From Ancylobacter sonchi (GTDB lineage Bacteria > Pseudomonadota > Alphaproteobacteria > Rhizobiales > Xanthobacteraceae), in contig NZ_JAHBGF010000016.1 of assembly GCF_018390695.1 (NCBI RefSeq), forward strand, positions 310,001 through 374,000: a DNA stretch of 64,000 bases, read 5' to 3'. The notes beneath the pieces were generated by a model, which worked only from the letters and a program-made list of their open reading frames with translations, searched no databases and was not told the origin of the DNA. The translations under genes were made by a program, and so were the position numbers. How positions within the stretch are numbered: position 1 is the stretch's first letter; every line of letters starts with the position of its first letter. Of this stretch, positions 61,110 to 64,000 are shown piece after piece.

Positions 61110-61850
61110 ATGTATCCCGACGTCGTCGATCTGCGCAGCTTCTACGCCCAGCCGCTCGGCGTGGTGGCGCGCCGGCTGGTCGGCCGGGCGGTGCGCCAGC
61201 GCTTCGACAATGTGCGCGGGCTCTCCGTGCTCGGCATCGGCTATGCGACGCCCTATCTCGGCGTGTTCCGCGAGGAATGCGAGCGGGCGCTGGCCTTCAT
61301 GCCGGCGGCGCAGGGCGTCACCCGCTGGCCCTCGCGCGCGCCGACGCTGGCGGCGCTGGTCGACGAGAGCGAACTGCCGCTGCCCAATGCGGTGATCGAC
61401 CGGGTGATCGCGGTGCATCTGCTGGAGCACACGCCGGACGCCGCCGAGGTGCTGCGCGAGGTGTGGCGGGTGCTGGCGCCGGGCGGGCGCCTGCTCTGCG
61501 TGGTGCCGAACCGGCGCGGCGTCTGGGCGCGGGTGGACAATAATCCGTTCGGCCATGGCCGGCCCTATTCGCGCAGCCAGGTCATCGCGCTGCTGCGCGA
61601 GGCGCTGTTCACCCCGGTGGGCTGGGGCGAGGCGCTGTACATGCCGCCGGTGACGCGCAGCTGGTTCCTGCGCTCGGCGGTGGCGTGGGAGCGGGCGGGC
61701 GGGGTGTTCGCCTCGCCCTTCGCCGGGGTGCACATCGTCGAGGCGACCAAGCAGGTCTACAAGCCGGTGGCGGTGAAGCGCCGCGCCCGCATCCAGGTGC
61801 TCTCCCCGGTGCTGGAGCCGGTGCTCTCCCCCCAGCCAGCCGGCGGGTGA
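61110..61850 (+). CDS. Class I SAM-dependent methyltransferase
   Basis: 246 residues, AGGAG four bases before the ATG. Motif I is atypical (V-L-G-I-G-Y-A-T-P-Y-L), but the later part is a standard methyltransferase-11 pattern: V-I-D-R-V-I-A-V-H-L-L-E-H-T, L-R-E-V-W-R-V-L-A-P-G-G-R-L-L-C-V-V-P-N-R. A C-terminal lysine/arginine-rich segment ends in Pro/Ala-rich sequence. Substrate unknown. It converges with metW, the two stop codons seven bases apart. Confidence 0.82.
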   Translation: MYPDVVDLRSFYAQPLGVVARRLVGRAVRQRFDNVRGLSVLGIGYATPYLGVFREECERALAFMPAAQGVTRWPSRAPTLAALVDESELPLPNAVIDRVIAVHLLEHTPDAAEVLREVWRVLAPGGRLLCVVPNRRGVWARVDNNPFGHGRPYSRSQVIALLREALFTPVGWGEALYMPPVTRSWFLRSAVAWERAGGVFASPFAGVHIVEATKQVYKPVAVKRRARIQVLSPVLEPVLSPQPAGG

Positions 61851-61857
61851 GGGCTCC

Positions 61858-62526
61858 TCACTCCCCCCGCGACAGCAGGAAGACCGCCTGCTCGCCGAGG
61901 AGGTTCCACACCGCCCATGGCAGGTTGAGGCGCACCTTCTGGCCGTAGCCGTTCAGTGCCGTGGCGTGCTCGATGCGCGCGCCCACCTCGTCGACCAGCG
62001 CGACGAAGTCGCGAATGGTGCAGAAATGGATGTTCGGCGTGTCGTACCAGCTATAGGGCAGGTTCTCGGTGGAGGGCATGCGCCCGTTGAGCAGCAGGTC
62101 GAGCCGCACCCGCCAGAAGCCGAAATTTGGGATGGAGACGATGACGCGGCGTCCCACCCGCAGCATCTGCTCCAGCACCCATTTCGGCCGCCGCGTCGCC
62201 TGCAGCGTCTGCGAGAGGATGACGTAGTCGAAGGCATCGTCGGGATAGTCGGCGAGGTCGATGTCGGCGTCGCCCTGGATCACCGCGAGGCCGCGCGCCA
62301 CCCCGGCATTCACCCCGGCGCGGGAGATCTCGATGCCGCGCGCGTCGCAGCCGCGCGTGGTAGCGAGCAGCTCCAGCAATTCGCCGTCGCCCGAACCGAC
62401 ATCGAGTACCTTCGCGCCCGGCTCGACGAGGTCGGCGATGATCAGGAGGTCGACGCGCTTGCCGGAGGCGGCGCGGGCGGCTTCCTTCATGGTCAGGTCG
62501 TGCAGGACGACGTCGCGCGGGCTCAT
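61858..62526 (-). CDS. metW: Methionine biosynthesis protein MetW
   Basis: 222 residues. Methyltransferase-like fold: K-V-L-D-V-G-S-G-D-G-E-L-L, D-A-R-G-I-E-I-S, and the family's D-Y-V-I-L-S-Q-T-L-Q-A-T, I-V-S-I-P-N-F-G-F-W-R-V-R-L, and Y-D-T-P-N-I-H-F-C-T. It starts in the stop of metX (TGATG) and is therefore coupled to it. MetW stimulates homoserine acylation in several proteobacteria. Confidence 0.94.
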   Translation of the reverse strand: MSPRDVVLHDLTMKEAARAASGKRVDLLIIADLVEPGAKVLDVGSGDGELLELLATTRGCDARGIEISRAGVNAGVARGLAVIQGDADIDLADYPDDAFDYVILSQTLQATRRPKWVLEQMLRVGRRVIVSIPNFGFWRVRLDLLLNGRMPSTENLPYSWYDTPNIHFCTIRDFVALVDEVGARIEHATALNGYGQKVRLNLPWAVWNLLGEQAVFLLSRGE

Positions 62527-63761
62527 CAGGCGACCCCCAGCGTGCGGGCGGCGGAATCGAGGAAGCCGCGGGTGATGGCGGTCAGCTCCGGCTCGTCGAG
62601 CAGGAAGGCGTCATGGCCCTTGTCGCTCTCGATCTCGGCGAAGGACACCGAGGCGCCGGCGGCGTTGAGCGCGTGCACCACCGCCCGCGAATCCGAGGTC
62701 GGGAACAGCCAGTCGGAGGTGAAGGAGACCAGGCAGAACCGCGTCTTGGTGCCCTTGAAGGCGTTGGCGAGCACGCCGCCATAGTCGCCAGCGAGGTCGA
62801 AATAGTCCATCGCCCGGGTGACGTAGAGATAGGAATTGGCGTCGAACCGGTCGACGAAGGCCTCGCCCTGGTGGCGCAGATAGGATTCCACCTGGAAGTC
62901 GGCGTCGAAGGAGAAGGTGCGCCCGTCGCGGTCCTGCAGCCGCCGGCCGAACTTCCGGTGCAGCGAGCCGTCCGACATATAGGTGATGTGCGCCGCCATG
63001 CGCGCCACCGCGAGGCCGCGGCGCGGGCTGGTGCCTTCGAGCAAATAGCGCCCGCCGCGCCAGTCGGGATCGGCCATCACCGCCTGGCGGCCGACCTCGT
63101 GGAAGGCGATGTTCTGCGCCGAGTGGCGGGCGGCGGCGGCCATCGGCATCGCCGCGAACACCCGCTCGGGATAGCTTACCGCCCATTGCAGCACCTGCAT
63201 GCCGCCCATCGAGCCGCCGACCACGGCGAGCAGCCGGTCGATGCCGAGATGGTCGACGAGCATCGCCTGCGCCCGCACCATGTCGCGGATGGTCACCACC
63301 GGCAGGTCGAGCCCATAGGGCGCGCCGGTCGCGGGGTTGATCGAGGACGGGCCGGTGGTGCCGAGGCAGCCGCCGAGCACGTTGGAGGAGATGACGAAGA
63401 AGCGCGTGGTATCGATCGGCTTGCCCGGCCCGATCAGCGTCTCCCACCAGCCCGGCTTGCCGGTCACCGGGTGGATGTTGGCGGCGTGCTGGTCGCCGGA
63501 CAGCGCGTGGCAGATCAGGATGGCGTTCGACTTGTCGGCGTTCAGCGTGCCATAGGTCTGGTAGGCGATCTGGAACGGGCCGAGCGTGACGCCGGCATCG
63601 AGGGTAAGCGAGCGCTCCGGCCCGAAGCGCACCAGTTCGGATTGCGGGAAGTCCGCCTGCGCCCGCGCCAGCGCCTCATAGGCGCGACCGGGGCCGACCG
63701 GGCGCTCTTGGCCGCCGGCGTCGGTGGGGTTGGGGTCGTTCACCGTCTCGCTCTCGGACAT
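62526..63761 (-). CDS. metX: Homoserine O-acetyltransferase
   Basis: 411 residues from the ATG at 63761; an upstream ATG at 63833 adds a non-conserved segment. It is an alpha/beta hydrolase fold acyltransferase: [19 protein letters not shown], nucleophile S184 in [18 protein letters not shown], and a late D-K-G-H-D-A-F-L with the catalytic His. It activates homoserine with acetyl-CoA for methionine synthesis. The region upstream has a TTGACA box near 63825 (minus strand). Confidence 0.95.
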   Translation of the reverse strand: MSESETVNDPNPTDAGGQERPVGPGRAYEALARAQADFPQSELVRFGPERSLTLDAGVTLGPFQIAYQTYGTLNADKSNAILICHALSGDQHAANIHPVTGKPGWWETLIGPGKPIDTTRFFVISSNVLGGCLGTTGPSSINPATGAPYGLDLPVVTIRDMVRAQAMLVDHLGIDRLLAVVGGSMGGMQVLQWAVSYPERVFAAMPMAAAARHSAQNIAFHEVGRQAVMADPDWRGGRYLLEGTSPRRGLAVARMAAHITYMSDGSLHRKFGRRLQDRDGRTFSFDADFQVESYLRHQGEAFVDRFDANSYLYVTRAMDYFDLAGDYGGVLANAFKGTKTRFCLVSFTSDWLFPTSDSRAVVHALNAAGASVSFAEIESDKGHDAFLLDEPELTAITRGFLDSAARTLGVA

Positions 63762-63922
63762 CTCAACCGTCTTACCGGACGAACAGTTCGTTATAACGGA
63801 CGATGCGATGATCCCACAGCACCATCTTGTCAATAGCCGTCGGCCGGATTTGCGTCCAGCCGGTCGCTTGGCCGTGCAGATTTCGTTTTGCAGCGCGCCC
63901 GTGCGGGTCTAGAGAGCGGAAC

Positions 63923-64000
63923 ATGACCGCGCCCGACCATTCGCTTGCCCAAAGCGCCGCCGTTCCTGCCGTCGCTGCCGATCCGGCGGCGTCGCTGGCG
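63923..64000 (+). CDS. Start of an unidentified gene, possibly chorismate mutase
   Basis: 26 codons from an ATG preceded by GAGCGGAA, running off the right edge. The sequence M-T-A-P-D-H-S-L-A-Q-S-A-A is a low-complexity leader. In related genomes a chorismate mutase gene often lies divergent from metX, which makes that the best guess, but nothing in these 26 codons proves it. Confidence 0.4.
   Translation, partial: MTAPDHSLAQSAAVPAVAADPAASLA

Noticed and set aside
63762-63922. SAM-II riboswitch upstream of metX
   Set aside because: Such elements precede metX in some alphaproteobacteria, but the leader here shows no matching pseudoknot sequence.

Overview
The window is GC-rich DNA from an alphaproteobacterium, most likely of the Hyphomicrobiales. 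Four things point there: an F1 operon atpHAGDC standing apart from the F0 genes, metX directly followed by metW, acnA divergent from ccmAB, and a mosaic intergenic repeat of the RIME-like kind known from rhizobia. A Xanthobacteraceae-like genus is plausible but cannot be fixed from sequence reading alone. There is one tRNA (Leu-CAA), no rRNA and no CRISPR array.

Layout. 1-7341 (minus): the N-terminal 2447 residues of a giant surface or secreted protein, about 16 PPC-type beta repeats followed by Calx-beta repeats with an exact 348-bp period; the gene runs off the left edge. 7342-12418: an accessory zone with an AT-rich island, an IS3-family transposase remnant, gene fragments, a SAM methyltransferase and an IMPACT/YigZ protein. 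12419-13657: HxlR regulator divergent from an SDR. 13911-23702: a complete non-phosphorylative L-fucose system, with a CUT2 ABC transporter, dehydrogenase, mutarotase, lactonase, dehydratase, second dehydrogenase and FAH-family hydrolase, facing its GntR regulator. 23824-27241: katG/oxyR peroxide module. 27273-37553: mixed genes, including a membrane-anchored protein that fuses a holin-like N-terminus with a lytic transglycosylase and an M15 peptidase, and a two-component system preceded by a receiver-like protein without a phosphorylatable Asp. 38096-46810: tRNA-Leu, a glutamine-amidotransferase-like protein without its nucleophilic Cys, a CoA-transferase, two related SAM-methyltransferase-like proteins, the agmatine-to-putrescine pair aguA/aguB, DUF2794 and DUF1223 proteins. 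47097-64000: mostly housekeeping genes (acnA, ccmAB, atpHAGDC, tenA, GntR, infA, DEAD-box helicase, methyltransferase, metW, metX and the start of a further gene).

How it works together. The fucose cluster can import L-fucose and oxidise it to pyruvate plus L-lactate without phosphorylation; two TGGTnAnGCCA boxes lie in the divergent intergenic region as likely operators. OxyR, with both redox cysteines, sits opposite katG. AguA and AguB convert agmatine to putrescine. MetX and MetW start methionine synthesis. The strongest leads for something new are the holin-like/SLT/M15 fusion, the Cys-less amidotransferase with a 17-bp inverted repeat upstream, the giant PPC/Calx-beta protein behind an AT-rich promoter island, a plus-strand terminator with no gene in front of it at 45765, and an intergenic repeat whose end supplies the stop codon of infA.
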